DNA from: Acidovorax sp. YS12
GTDB taxonomy: Bacteria; Pseudomonadota; Gammaproteobacteria; Burkholderiales; Burkholderiaceae_C
NCBI GenBank assembly: GCA_021496925.1
Contig: CP053915.1
Location: forward strand, 3,437,501-3,501,500
DNA length: 64,000 nucleotides
Reading direction: 5' to 3'
The notes under the pieces were generated by a model. That model made no database searches, was not told the origin of the DNA, and saw only the letters and a list, made by a program, of their open reading frames with translations. The translations under genes and the position numbers were made by a program. Positions 10,595 through 19,236 of the stretch are shown piece after piece. Within the stretch, counting starts at the first letter, position 1. Each line of letters starts with the position of its first letter.

Positions 10595-12157
10595 TCAATC
10601 GCGCGACGGATACCCCGTGATCGCCCGGATGTCGCGGTACAGCGGCTGCAGCCGCTGGTACATGCGGCAGTACACGCGCCGGTAGAGCTGCTCGTAGGTG
10701 CGCGCGTGCGCGGGCTCGGGCGTGAAGGTCTGGCCGGTGCGCGTCATGGCCTGCACGGCGGCGGCGAAGCCGGGGTGCAGCCCCAGCCCCACGGCGGCGA
10801 TGATGGCCGCGCCCAGGCCGCTGGTTTCGTACAGGTGCGGGCGCTCGCACGGCAGGTTGAACACGTTGGCGGTGATCTGCAGCGCCGCGTCGCTCTGCGA
10901 GCCGCCGCCCGCCACGCGCACGCGCGTGATGCGCGCGCCGCCGCGCCGCTCCACGCGCTCCTTGGCCTCGCGCAGCGCGTAGGCCAGCCCTTCGAGGATG
11001 GCGCGGTACAGGTGGGCGCGCGTGTGCACGTCGCCAAAGCCGATGATGGCGCCCTTGGCCTCCGGGCCGGGCACCTTGATGCCGGGGTTCCAGAAGGGCT
11101 GCAGCATCAGCCCCTGGGCGCCGGGCGGCACGGCGTTCACCAGGGCGTCGAACAGGCTCTCGGGCGGCACGCCGCGTTCGCGGGCGAGCTGCTCCTCGTG
11201 CTGGCCGAACTGCTCCTTGAACCAGCTCACCATCCAGAAGCCGCGCGTGATCTGCACCTCGGTGTTGTAGTGCCCCGGCACGGCGGCCTGGTAGGGCGGG
11301 ATGAAGCGCGTGGCCTCCAGGTAGCGCGGCGTGGTGGTGTTGAGGGTGGCGGCCGTGCCGTAGGACAGGCAGGCCACCTCGGGCGTCAGGCAGCCCGCGC
11401 CCAGCACCTCGCAGGCCTTGTCGGCGGCGCCGGCCACCACGGGCAGGCCGGCGGGCAGGCCGGTCTGGCGCGCCGCCTCGGCGGTGACGGCGCCGATCAC
11501 CGTGCCCGCGCCCACCAGCTCCGGCAGCATGGACGGGCGCACCGGCAGGGCGTGCCATTTCCAGTCGTGCGCCGCGGCCCAGCGCCCGCGCCTGTAGTCG
11601 AACGGCACGTAGCCCACCTGCGCGGCCACCGAATCGGCCATGCGCCCGGTGAGCCGCCAGTGCAGGTAGCCCGAGAGCAGCAGGAACTTGTCGGTGCGCG
11701 CCCACAGTTCGGGCTGGTGCTGGGCGATCCAGTTGGCCTCGGCCTCGTGCTGGAAGTGGCGCACCGTCTCGCGCATGCCGATGGCGGCGAACGCCGCCTC
11801 CCACCACCAGGGCAGGCGCGGCGCGTGCGCGGCGCGGCGCTGGTCGAGCCAGAGCATCGCGGGGCGCAGCGGCTGGCCATCGGCGTCGAGCGCGACGGTG
11901 GTGGCGCGCTGCGTGGTCACCACCACCCCGGCGATGGATGCCTTGGGCACGCCGGTGCTGGCCCACAGGCGCTGGCAGGCCTGGCACAGCTGCTGCCAGA
12001 AGGCCTCGGGGTCGTTCTCCATCCAGCCCGGCTGGGGCGACTGGTAGGTGGTGATGGGCACCTGCGCCTTGTCCACCAGGCGGCCGTGCAGGTCGAACAG
12101 CAGGGCGCGCACGCTCTGGGTGCCGTTGTCGATGGCCAGCAGGTAGGGCGCGCCCAT
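10595..12157 (-). CDS. FGGY-family carbohydrate kinase
   Basis: A 520-residue sugar kinase. The N-terminal phosphate-binding loop LLAIDNGTQSVRALLFD, the central GAADKACEVLGAG and the C-terminal signature region RVRVAGGGSQSDAALQI place it in the FGGY family, which phosphorylates polyols or sugars with ATP. It is not a canonical glycerol kinase: GlpK-specific stretches are missing. The next two genes encode a GlpD-like oxidase and an AGPS-like flavoprotein. From memory, a comparable kinase/FAD-oxidoreductase pair (ygcE, ygcU) occurs in E. coli. The substrate is open; a polyol or glycerol derivative is most likely. A good ribosome site (AGGAGA) precedes the start. Confidence 0.88.
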   Translation of the reverse strand: MGAPYLLAIDNGTQSVRALLFDLHGRLVDKAQVPITTYQSPQPGWMENDPEAFWQQLCQACQRLWASTGVPKASIAGVVVTTQRATTVALDADGQPLRPAMLWLDQRRAAHAPRLPWWWEAAFAAIGMRETVRHFQHEAEANWIAQHQPELWARTDKFLLLSGYLHWRLTGRMADSVAAQVGYVPFDYRRGRWAAAHDWKWHALPVRPSMLPELVGAGTVIGAVTAEAARQTGLPAGLPVVAGAADKACEVLGAGCLTPEVACLSYGTAATLNTTTPRYLEATRFIPPYQAAVPGHYNTEVQITRGFWMVSWFKEQFGQHEEQLARERGVPPESLFDALVNAVPPGAQGLMLQPFWNPGIKVPGPEAKGAIIGFGDVHTRAHLYRAILEGLAYALREAKERVERRGGARITRVRVAGGGSQSDAALQITANVFNLPCERPHLYETSGLGAAIIAAVGLGLHPGFAAAVQAMTRTGQTFTPEPAHARTYEQLYRRVYCRMYQRLQPLYRDIRAITGYPSRD

Positions 12158-12175
12158 GTGGTGTCTCCTGATCTT

Positions 12176-12234
12176 GTAGCTATTGTTTTGGTAGCTTGCA
12201 GCGCTTGTCAGATAAGCGCTGGAGGCGATTTTTA
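12176..12234. repeat. REP-like intergenic element, copy 3
   Basis: Complete copy with a TAGCTATTG block and the core GCAGCGCTTGTC / GATAAGCGCTGGAGGC. It lies between the kinase and the GlpD-like gene and reaches the GlpD-like stop codon. Confidence 0.75.
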
Positions 12235-13860
12235 TTCAAATTCCGGCAGCGTGGCGCCGGGCGGCTGGTAGTGCGCCGCCACCAGCGCGCGGTAGCGCGC
12301 CGTCTCCTGCGCCCAGCGCGCGCCGCTCCAGCCCAGGTGCGGCGCGCACAGGGCGCGGATGCGCGGCAGCAGGCCCAGCGCGCCATGCGCCACCAGCAGG
12401 CCCAGGCGCGTGCGGCGCAGCAGCAGGTCGTCCAGGTGCTCCACCGCCTCGTGCCGCGCCGCCAGGGGCAGCTCGGCCCACAGCGTGTGCGTGCCGGGAA
12501 TGCACTGCAGGTCTTCGCCGCGCAGCGCCGCGCACAGGGCCGGGGCGAGCGCGCCGTAGCGCGCCAGCAGGCGCTGGCGCACGGCGGGCGGCCAGTGCGC
12601 GGGCAGGGGGCCGGCGCTGGCGAACAGCGGCGCCGCGCTGCGCGCGAAGGGCCGGCCCACGTGCGGCGCGGCGCGCGCCAGCGCATCCTGCGCCATGGGG
12701 CGGAAGGTGGTGAGCTTGCCGCCCGTGAGCGTGATGAGGCCGCCTTCGTCGCGCACCAGGTGCTCGCGCGGCGCGCGCGAGGCCGGCTGGCCGTGCGCGC
12801 CAACCACGGGGCGCACCCCGGCGTAGCAGGCCTGGATGTCGGCCGCCGTCAGCGCCGCATGGGGGAAGGGCGTGCGCGCCGCGTCCAGCAGGTAGTCCAC
12901 CTCGGCCGGGGTGATGCGGGCCTCGGCGTCCAGCGGGCCGGCGTGGTCCAGGTCGGTGGTGCCGATGAGCGTGGCGCCCTCCCAGGGGTAGAGGAACACC
13001 GGGCGCCCGTCCTGCGGGTGCAGGAAGCTGATGCTCTGCGCCACCGGCAGGCGCCACCAGGGCAGCAGCAGGTGGCTGCCGCGCAGCGGACGCAGCAGCG
13101 GCGCGCCGCCCGCGCCGTCCATGCCGCCCGCATGGCCGCGCAGCCGGTCGGCCCAGGCGCCGGTGGCGTTGACCACGCAGCGCGCGCGCACCGTGTAGTC
13201 GCGGCCGGCCAGGGCGTCGCGCAGCGCCAGCCCGGTGACGCGGCCCTGCGTGCGCAGCAGGGCCTGAGCGGCGACGTAGGAGAGCGTGGTGGCGCCGTGG
13301 CGCCGCGCCTCCTGCAGCACGCGCAGCACCAGGCGGGCGTCGTCGGTCTGGGCGTCGTGGAACACCAGCGCGCCGCGCAGCCTGGGCAGCGCCAGGCCGG
13401 GCGCGAGCATGTGCGTGGCGGCCAGGCCGGCATGGAAGTGGCTGCGCTGGCCTGCCAGCAGGTCGTACAGCGTGAGGCCGGCCTGCACCAGCCAGCGCCC
13501 CGGCGCGCGGCCCGCGCAGTCGGGGAACAGGAAGCTCTGCCGCACCACCAGCCCCGGCGCCTCGCGCAGCAGGCGCTCGCGCTCGCGCACGCAGTCGCGC
13601 GTGGTGCGCAGGTCGCCCTGCTGCAGGTAGCGCAGCCCGCCGTGCACCAGCTTGGACGAGCGGCTCGACGTGCCCCAGGCGAAGTCGCGCTGCTCCACCA
13701 GCAGCACGCGCCAGCCCTGCTGCGCGGCCTGCTGCGCCACGCCCGCGCCGCTGATGCCGCCGCCGACGACCACCAGGTCCCATTCCTGCGCCTGCAGCCG
13801 CGCCAGCGCCTCGGCGCGCGGGGGGAAGGCGCCGGCGGGCGCCGCGTTCAGTCCGCCCAT
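12232..13860 (-). CDS. Glycerol-3-phosphate dehydrogenase/oxidase-like FAD protein
   Basis: A 542-residue FAD protein of the GlpD/GlpA family, which oxidises sn-glycerol 3-phosphate to dihydroxyacetone phosphate and feeds electrons to quinones at the inner membrane. The nucleotide-binding motif VVVGGGISGAGVAQQAAQQG is near residue 27. The family signatures WGTSSRSSKLVHGGLRYLQ and TTDLDHAGPL and the late LTGGKLTTFRPMAQDAL follow. The start at 13860 (MGGLNAAPAG) overlaps the end of the upstream flavoprotein gene by 13 bases, so translation is probably coupled. A much longer open frame upstream is antisense noise. Whether the substrate is glycerol 3-phosphate or a relative is not known. Confidence 0.88.
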   Translation of the reverse strand: MGGLNAAPAGAFPPRAEALARLQAQEWDLVVVGGGISGAGVAQQAAQQGWRVLLVEQRDFAWGTSSRSSKLVHGGLRYLQQGDLRTTRDCVRERERLLREAPGLVVRQSFLFPDCAGRAPGRWLVQAGLTLYDLLAGQRSHFHAGLAATHMLAPGLALPRLRGALVFHDAQTDDARLVLRVLQEARRHGATTLSYVAAQALLRTQGRVTGLALRDALAGRDYTVRARCVVNATGAWADRLRGHAGGMDGAGGAPLLRPLRGSHLLLPWWRLPVAQSISFLHPQDGRPVFLYPWEGATLIGTTDLDHAGPLDAEARITPAEVDYLLDAARTPFPHAALTAADIQACYAGVRPVVGAHGQPASRAPREHLVRDEGGLITLTGGKLTTFRPMAQDALARAAPHVGRPFARSAAPLFASAGPLPAHWPPAVRQRLLARYGALAPALCAALRGEDLQCIPGTHTLWAELPLAARHEAVEHLDDLLLRRTRLGLLVAHGALGLLPRIRALCAPHLGWSGARWAQETARYRALVAAHYQPPGATLPEFE

Positions 13861-15464
13861 GGCCCGCCGTCCTGCAGGAGCTTGCCGGGGTTCATGATGC
13901 CGTGCGGGTCGAACTGGCGGCACAGCGCGGCCAGGGCCTGCATGCCCAGCGCGCCTTTCTCTTGCGCCAGGTGCGCGGCGTGGTCGCGCCCCACGCCGTG
14001 CTGGTGGCTCACCGTGCCGCCGTGCGCGGCGATCTGCGCCGCCACGGCGCGTTTCAGCGCCTGCCAGCGCGCGAAGTTGGGCGCGAAGCCGCCCGGCGCC
14101 GTGGGCCACACGTACTGCGCGTAGATGCTGCTGCCCTGCGGGTACAGGTGCGAGAGGTGGCTGAAGGCATGCACCGGCGTGCCGAACGGCGCGAAGGCGT
14201 CGCGCGCGGCCTGCTCCATGGCCTGCATCAGCGGCGTGACCTGGGGCCAGTCCACGGCGGTCTCGATGGTGTCCACGCTGTAGCCCAGCTCCCACAGGGT
14301 GTTGCGCAGGTAGGGGCCCCTGAAGCGGTTGGCCGCCCACTTGCGGCCCAGCGCCGCGCCGATGTAGACCGCGCCATGGCGCGCCAGCAGCCCGCGCGCG
14401 GCGCGCAGCGCGCAGCGCGCGGTGGCGGGGTCGGCGCTCACGCCCAGCATCAGCAGGCACTGGCCCGCGCCGCAGCCGCGCCAGCCCAGGTAGCGCTGCA
14501 GCAGCGCGATCTGGCGCGCATGGCCCGCCAGGCGCAGGTTGGTCTCGGTTTCGATGGCGTTGGACAGGCGCAGCATGGACAGCGGCAGGCGCTGCTGCAC
14601 CAGCGCGCGCACGGCGGCCTCGGCCGCGTCCCAGCCGGGCAGGAAGAGGGCGTGGAAGCGCTCGTGCCCTGGCAGCGGTGCCACGCGCACGGTGGCCTCG
14701 GTCAGCACGCCCAGGCGCCCCTCGGAGCCCAGCACCATCTCGCGCAGGTCGGGCCCCGCGCTGGCGGCGGGCACGGTGGGCAGCACCAGCGGGCCCACGG
14801 GCGTTTCCATGCGGCCGCCGGCGAAGAGCTGCTCGATGCGCCCGTAGCGCAGCGACTGCTGGCCGCTGGAGCGCGTGACCACCCAGCCGCCCACGGTGGA
14901 GTACTCGAACGACTGCGGGAAATGCCCCAGCGTGCAGCCGTGCGCGCGCAACTGCGCCTCCAGCAGCGGCCCCGGCGTGCCCGCGCCGAAGGTGGCGAGC
15001 TGGCTGGCGGCATCCAGGTGCAGCAGCTGGTTCATGCGGCCCAGGTGGAGGGACAGGACGGGGCGCCCGTCCGCCGGGCAGTCCAGGTGCCCGGCCACGC
15101 TGGTGCCGCCGCCGAACGGAATCACCACCCAGCGCTGCGCGTGCGCCAGGTCCAGCAGGGCGCGCACCTCCTCGCTGGATGCGGGCGTGGCCACGCCGTC
15201 GGGCACCGGCGGCAGGTGGCCGCAGCGCTTGCGCAGCCAGTCGGCATAGCTCTCGCCCCAGGCCACGGCCAGGCGCGCGTGCGGGGCGGTGTCGATCAGG
15301 GGGTGCGCGGGCAGGCGCGAGGGGGGAATGCGCGCCAGCAGGTCGTCGCGCCGCGCGTCGGGCGCGGCGTGGCCTGGCCCGAGGCGCTCGGCCAGCATGG
15401 CGCGCGCGCCCGCGCCCAGGTCCATCGCAGTGGCATCGTCGCCCCAGCCGTTCCATCGCCGCAT
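13848..15464 (-). CDS. FAD-binding oxidase, alkyl-DHAP-synthase (AGPS)-like
   Basis: A 538-residue flavoprotein of the GlcD/VAO superfamily. The PP-loop for FAD is VIPFGGGTSVAGHLDCP near residue 120. The stretches FPQSFEYSTVGGWVVTRSSG and SLRYGRIEQLFAG and the C-terminal HQHGVGRDHAAHL with DPHGIMNPGK resemble alkyl-dihydroxyacetone-phosphate synthase and its bacterial relatives. In eukaryotes AGPS makes the ether bond of ether lipids; bacterial relatives such as YgcU have no firm role. Linkage to a GlpD-like oxidase and an FGGY kinase suggests chemistry on a glycerol-type phosphate. The start MRRWNGWGDD fits the divergent AraC promoter region. Confidence 0.85.
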   Translation of the reverse strand: MRRWNGWGDDATAMDLGAGARAMLAERLGPGHAAPDARRDDLLARIPPSRLPAHPLIDTAPHARLAVAWGESYADWLRKRCGHLPPVPDGVATPASSEEVRALLDLAHAQRWVVIPFGGGTSVAGHLDCPADGRPVLSLHLGRMNQLLHLDAASQLATFGAGTPGPLLEAQLRAHGCTLGHFPQSFEYSTVGGWVVTRSSGQQSLRYGRIEQLFAGGRMETPVGPLVLPTVPAASAGPDLREMVLGSEGRLGVLTEATVRVAPLPGHERFHALFLPGWDAAEAAVRALVQQRLPLSMLRLSNAIETETNLRLAGHARQIALLQRYLGWRGCGAGQCLLMLGVSADPATARCALRAARGLLARHGAVYIGAALGRKWAANRFRGPYLRNTLWELGYSVDTIETAVDWPQVTPLMQAMEQAARDAFAPFGTPVHAFSHLSHLYPQGSSIYAQYVWPTAPGGFAPNFARWQALKRAVAAQIAAHGGTVSHQHGVGRDHAAHLAQEKGALGMQALAALCRQFDPHGIMNPGKLLQDGGPWAD

Positions 15465-15527
15465 GAATGCATACTCCCGTGGTTGCCGCTCCACTGTAGG
15501 AACGCGCCGCCCGCTTGCCATTTCGCT

Positions 15528-16568
15528 ATGCCGCCAAATGCTTGTTCCATCGCGCCACATGCCGGGCTGGCCCGCGTGGTGGCGCCGTACGCGCGCACGC
15601 TGTGGGACGCCGCGCGCGCCGCGGGCGTGCCGCAGGCGGCGCTGGCCCAGGCGCTGGGCCGCGCGGACCTGGGCGGCGAAGACCTGGACGCGCGCCGCTA
15701 CCTGGCGCTGCTGCAGCAGGCGCTGGCGCATGCCGGGCCGGGCTTCGGCTGGCGCCTGGGGCAAAGCGCCAAGCCCACCACCTACGGGGTCAACGGCATC
15801 CTGCTGCTGGCCTGCCCGACGCTGGGCGACGCGCTGGCGCAGGTGCTGCGCTTCGAGTCGCTGGTGCACGACCTGGGGCGCTCCGCGCTGCAGCGCGAGG
15901 GCGCGACGGTGGCCTATGCCTGGCGCAACGACTGGGCCGCGCACCCGGCGGGCGCGGCGCTGGCGGAATCGGTGTTCGCCGGCATCCAGACCTGTGCGCA
16001 GTGGCTGGTGGGCCAGCCGCTCGCGGGGTTCGACCTCGAATTCGCGCACCGCCAGGACGGCGCCACGGCGCAGGCCATTGCCCAGGCCAGCGGCGCACGG
16101 GTGCGCTGGGGCTGCGCGGCCAACCGGGCGCTGTTCCCGGCGGCGCTGCTGGCCCTGCCCATACCCCAGGCCGACAAGGCGCTGCTGCCGCTGCTGCAGC
16201 GCCATGCCGACGCGCTGCTGCAGGCGCGCCGCCCGCACGAGGCGGGCATCGTGGCGCAGGTGCGCCAGTGCATCGCCGGGCGCCTGGGGCAGGGGCCGGT
16301 GCAGCTGGCGGATGTGGCGCAGGCGCTGCACCTGTCCACGCGCACCCTGCAGCGCCGCCTGGCGCAGGCGGGCCAGCCGTTCCAGGCGCTGCTGGACGAC
16401 ACGCGGCGCGAACTGGCCTGCCACTACCTGGCCAGCACGGCGCTGCCGATCGCCGAGGTGGGCTATCTGCTGGGCTACCAGGACCCGTCGGCCTTCCACC
16501 ACGCCTTCAAGCAGTGGCTGGGCCAGGGGCCGGGCCAGTACCGCAGCGCCGGCAGCAGGGCGGGCTGA
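15528..16568 (+). CDS. AraC family regulator with arabinose-binding-type N domain (OruR/GbdR-like group)
   Basis: A 346-residue regulator. The N-terminal 200 residues match the ligand domain found in the OruR/ArgR group of AraC proteins (YGVNGILLLACPTLGDALAQ, then LRFESLVHD). The C-terminal DNA-binding domain has the two helix-turn-helix segments VAQALHLSTRTLQRRLAQAG and VGYLLGYQDPSAFHHAFKQW. It is divergent from the flavoprotein/oxidase/kinase genes with 63 bases between start codons, so it most likely controls that cluster in response to its substrate. The ATG at 15528 gives the family-typical N terminus; longer upstream frames are antisense to the flavoprotein gene. Confidence 0.87.
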   Translation: MPPNACSIAPHAGLARVVAPYARTLWDAARAAGVPQAALAQALGRADLGGEDLDARRYLALLQQALAHAGPGFGWRLGQSAKPTTYGVNGILLLACPTLGDALAQVLRFESLVHDLGRSALQREGATVAYAWRNDWAAHPAGAALAESVFAGIQTCAQWLVGQPLAGFDLEFAHRQDGATAQAIAQASGARVRWGCAANRALFPAALLALPIPQADKALLPLLQRHADALLQARRPHEAGIVAQVRQCIAGRLGQGPVQLADVAQALHLSTRTLQRRLAQAGQPFQALLDDTRRELACHYLASTALPIAEVGYLLGYQDPSAFHHAFKQWLGQGPGQYRSAGSRAG

Positions 16569-16636
16569 CTTGAGTCAAGGTGCGTTGCGCCGCGCTGGCT
16601 AAGCTGGCGGCCCTGTTTGACCGGTAAGGATGAAAA

Positions 16637-17155
16637 ATGGCTGCACTCGAATGGACCGACGCCCTGGTGCTCGACCTGCCACTGATGGACGACACCCACC
16701 GTGAGTTCGTGGACCTGCTCGCCGCCGTCGAGCAGGCCGGCGATGCCCAGGTGCTGCCCGCCTGGCAGGCGCTGATCGACCACACCGACCAGCATTTCGG
16801 CCAGGAGGACTACTGGATGGCGGCCACGCGCTTCGCCTCGGGCAACTGCCACAGCACGCAGCACAAGGTGGTGCTGACCATCATGCGCGAGGGCGCCGAG
16901 CGCGGCGCCAAGGGCGAGCTGGACGTGGTGCGCACCATGGCGCGCGAGCTGGCCGTGTGGTTCCCGCAGCACTCGCAGAGCATGGACGCCGCCCTGGCCC
17001 TGCACCTGCGCCGCGTGGGCTACGACCCGGCCACCGGCACCGTGCACGCGCCCGACGCCCTGCCGCAGGACCTGATCCATGGCTGCGGCGGCGCCTGCTC
17101 CAGCGGCGACGATGAGGCGCACGCCGCGCCCGCGGCGCAGCCCGCCGTGGCGTGA
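16637..17155 (+). CDS. Bacteriohemerythrin-like protein
   Basis: A 172-residue single-domain hemerythrin. The family opens with LEWTDALVLDLPLMDDTHREF. The di-iron ligands are visible as the His of DDTHREF, the DHTDQHFGQED set (HxxxE type) and NCHSTQHK (HxxxH type). Such proteins bind O2 or NO at a non-haem di-iron centre and act in oxygen sensing, storage or NO detoxification in the cytoplasm. A Cys-containing tail (HGCGGACSSGDDEAH) is added after the domain and is unusual. A GTAAGGA ribosome site precedes the start. No chemotaxis or signalling domain is fused. Confidence 0.88.
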   Translation: MAALEWTDALVLDLPLMDDTHREFVDLLAAVEQAGDAQVLPAWQALIDHTDQHFGQEDYWMAATRFASGNCHSTQHKVVLTIMREGAERGAKGELDVVRTMARELAVWFPQHSQSMDAALALHLRRVGYDPATGTVHAPDALPQDLIHGCGGACSSGDDEAHAAPAAQPAVA

Positions 17156-17225
17156 GCGCGCGCCCGGGGCGAGCGTCAACAAACGTCAACGCATTCCGCG
17201 CCGGCGGCGGAATAAGAGGGAAATA

Positions 17226-17275
17226 GGCCGCCAGCCCTTACCAGGCAAGCGCTGGCAGCTATGAAAACAGGAGTT
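17226..17275. repeat. REP-like intergenic element, copy 4
   Basis: GCCGCCAGCCCTTACC and GGCAAGCGCTGGCAGCTAT lie between the hemerythrin and chalcone-isomerase-like genes. Confidence 0.7.
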
Positions 17276-17392
17276 CATAGTAAAATCCTATGGATTTGGC
17301 GCGAAGCACCATTGCCCCTATGATGGGGCCGCAGCCAAGGCGCCGCGCCCCCCGGGGCCCGGCGCGATCCACCTTCCAGCGGAGACACTCCC

Positions 17393-18037
17393 GTGAAAGC
17401 CTCCCCCGACCTCTCGTTCCATGCCCCGGCGCAGGCGGCGGCCCGCATGGCCGGCGCGCTGACCCTGACGGCCGCCAGCCTGGTCTTCGTCGCGCCGGCG
17501 GCCAGCGCCGCCACGGCCTTCGCGCCCACGCAGACCGTGCAGGGCACGCCCGTGGTGCTGCAGGGCGCGGGCACGCGCTACCGCGCCATCTTCAAGGTGT
17601 ACGACATGGCGCTGTACCTGCCGCGCAAGGTGCGCACCGCCGAGGAGGTGCTGGCCGCCAAGGGCCCGGTGCGCCTGAGCTTCGTCGCGCTGCGCGACCT
17701 GCCCGGCACCGACCTGGGGCGCACGTTCATCAAGGGGCTGGCGAGCAACGCCACGCCCGAGCAGGTCACCCGCCACACGCCGGCGAGCAGCCGGCTGATC
17801 GAGATCTTCTCGGGCCGCAACAAGCTCGTCGAGGGCGATACCTTCGCCATGGAATACGTGCCAGGGCAGGGCACGACCTTCTTCATCCAGGGCCAGCCGC
17901 AGGGCGCGCCCGTGGGCGATGCGGAGTACTTCGGCATGATCCTGCGCATCTGGCTCGGCCAGTCGCCGGCGGACCCCATGCTCAAGGAGGCGCTGATGGG
18001 CGCCGGCGCCAGCGCCGGGGCTGCTGCTACGCCCTGA
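17393..18037 (+). CDS. Exported chalcone isomerase-like protein
   Basis: A 214-residue protein with an N-terminal signal region (hydrophobic GALTLTAASLVFVAPAASA). The mature part is the chalcone-isomerase-like domain: VVLQGAGTRYRAIFKVYDMA, LYLPRKVRTAEEVL, LRDLPGTDLGRTFIKGL and the late EYFGMILRIWLGQSPAD. Bacterial members of this fold act in the periplasm, bind small hydrophobic molecules and lack the plant enzyme's catalytic residues, so isomerase activity should not be assumed. The GTG start at 17393 is preceded by GGAGA. It converges on the CorA gene with three bases between stop codons. Confidence 0.8.
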   Translation: MKASPDLSFHAPAQAAARMAGALTLTAASLVFVAPAASAATAFAPTQTVQGTPVVLQGAGTRYRAIFKVYDMALYLPRKVRTAEEVLAAKGPVRLSFVALRDLPGTDLGRTFIKGLASNATPEQVTRHTPASSRLIEIFSGRNKLVEGDTFAMEYVPGQGTTFFIQGQPQGAPVGDAEYFGMILRIWLGQSPADPMLKEALMGAGASAGAAATP

Positions 18038-18040
18038 GCC

Positions 18041-19186
18041 TCACCGCTCCGCCCTGGCCAGGTAGCGCTTGCGCCAGAACAGCAGCACCAGCGCCAGCGC
18101 GATCGCAGCCATCGCGCCCATGGCCCACCAGAAGCCGCTTTGCTGGTGCACGAAGGGGGTGAACTCGAAGTTCATGCCGAAGATGCCCGCGATCAGGTTC
18201 AGCGGCAGGAACACCGCCGTGAGCGCCGTGAGCGTGCGCATGATGTCGTTGGTGCGGTTGCTCTGCACGCTGAAGTGCATCTGCACCACGGTCTCGGTGC
18301 TTTGCTCCAGGCGGCGCACGTAGTGCACCACGCGCTCGATGTGCTCCAGCAGGTCGCGGCTGCGCACCTTGAGCAGGTCGAGTTCGCGCGGGCCTTGCGT
18401 GCCCTCGGGCGGGCTCCAGGCGTCGAGCGCGTCGATCCAGTCCTGCACCGCCTGGCGCTGGTCTTCGCACACGTCGTCCAGCTCGTGCAGCGACAGGCGC
18501 GCGTCCAGCAGCGCGCCCCAGTTGGTGAAGCGCGTGCGCGGGCGCAGCAGCTCGGTCTGCCAGTGGTCAAGCTGGCGCGAGAGCTCGCGCCGCAGGTCGA
18601 GGAAGCCGTCCACGATCAGGTTGGCCAGGCGCAGCATCAGGTCGGCCGGGCTGGCGGGCGTGCGCGCGCCCGGCGTGGCGCTGGCGCGGCCGTCGCGCGG
18701 GTCGGTGGGCTGGGCCGCGAGCAGCCGCGCCGCGTAGGCGTCGCGCACGCTGCAGTCGCCGGGGTGCACGGACAGCAGCACCTGGTCGAACAGCGCGAAG
18801 CCCACGGGGCTGGTGTCGATGCGCCGCAGCACCGGCGGGCCGCTGCGGCGCGGCTGCGGCTGCGCGGGGACGGGCGCGGCCTCGGCGCTGGCCACGCTGG
18901 CCAGGCGGCGCAGCACCAGCAGGTCGTACTGCGAGGTGTAGTCGTAGCGCGAGGGCAACTGGGCGTTGAGCAGGTCGGAGACGTGCAGGTCCACCAGCTG
19001 CAGCCCGGCGGCGGCCTGCAGCGCCGCCTGCACGCTGGCCAGTTGCTCCTGCAGCGCGCCGCGTGTGCAGGCCAGCCAGTAGAAGCCCTGCGCGGGCGGG
19101 GCCGGGGGCAACTGCGCCAGCTCGCGCACGCCGCTGCCGGGCTGCAGGTGGAAGATGCGCAGCGGCGCCGCGGTATTCACAGTCAA
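18041..19186 (-). CDS. CorA-family divalent-cation transporter
   Basis: A 381-residue CorA-family protein. The long N-terminal cytoplasmic domain is followed by an extended helix (DLLEHIERVVHYVRRLEQS) and two C-terminal transmembrane segments. The pore signature GMN is present in IAGIFGMNFEFTPF. CorA proteins form pentamers in the inner membrane and move Mg2+, Co2+ or Zn2+ without ATP. There is a low-complexity Ala/Pro insert around residues 100-115 and a second one near 165-180 within the cytoplasmic domain. It is a stand-alone gene, upstream of which lie a repeat element and hemB. Confidence 0.9.
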   Translation of the reverse strand: MTVNTAAPLRIFHLQPGSGVRELAQLPPAPPAQGFYWLACTRGALQEQLASVQAALQAAAGLQLVDLHVSDLLNAQLPSRYDYTSQYDLLVLRRLASVASAEAAPVPAQPQPRRSGPPVLRRIDTSPVGFALFDQVLLSVHPGDCSVRDAYAARLLAAQPTDPRDGRASATPGARTPASPADLMLRLANLIVDGFLDLRRELSRQLDHWQTELLRPRTRFTNWGALLDARLSLHELDDVCEDQRQAVQDWIDALDAWSPPEGTQGPRELDLLKVRSRDLLEHIERVVHYVRRLEQSTETVVQMHFSVQSNRTNDIMRTLTALTAVFLPLNLIAGIFGMNFEFTPFVHQQSGFWWAMGAMAAIALALVLLFWRKRYLARAER

Positions 19187-19236
19187 ATCGGCCTCCAGCG
19201 CTTTCCAGTCAAGCGCGAGCAGCTCTTATTTTTGAA
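19182..19236. repeat. REP-like intergenic element, copy 5
   Basis: GCCTCCAGCGCTTTCC and GTCAAGCGCGAGCAGCT fill the gap between the corA start and the hemB stop codon and overlap both gene ends slightly. Confidence 0.7.

Noticed and set aside
12232..15456. 1,074-residue frame that would extend the GlpD-like protein
   Set aside because: The extra N-terminal 530 residues are Arg/Ala-rich antisense-type sequence over the AGPS-like gene; the true start is at 13860.
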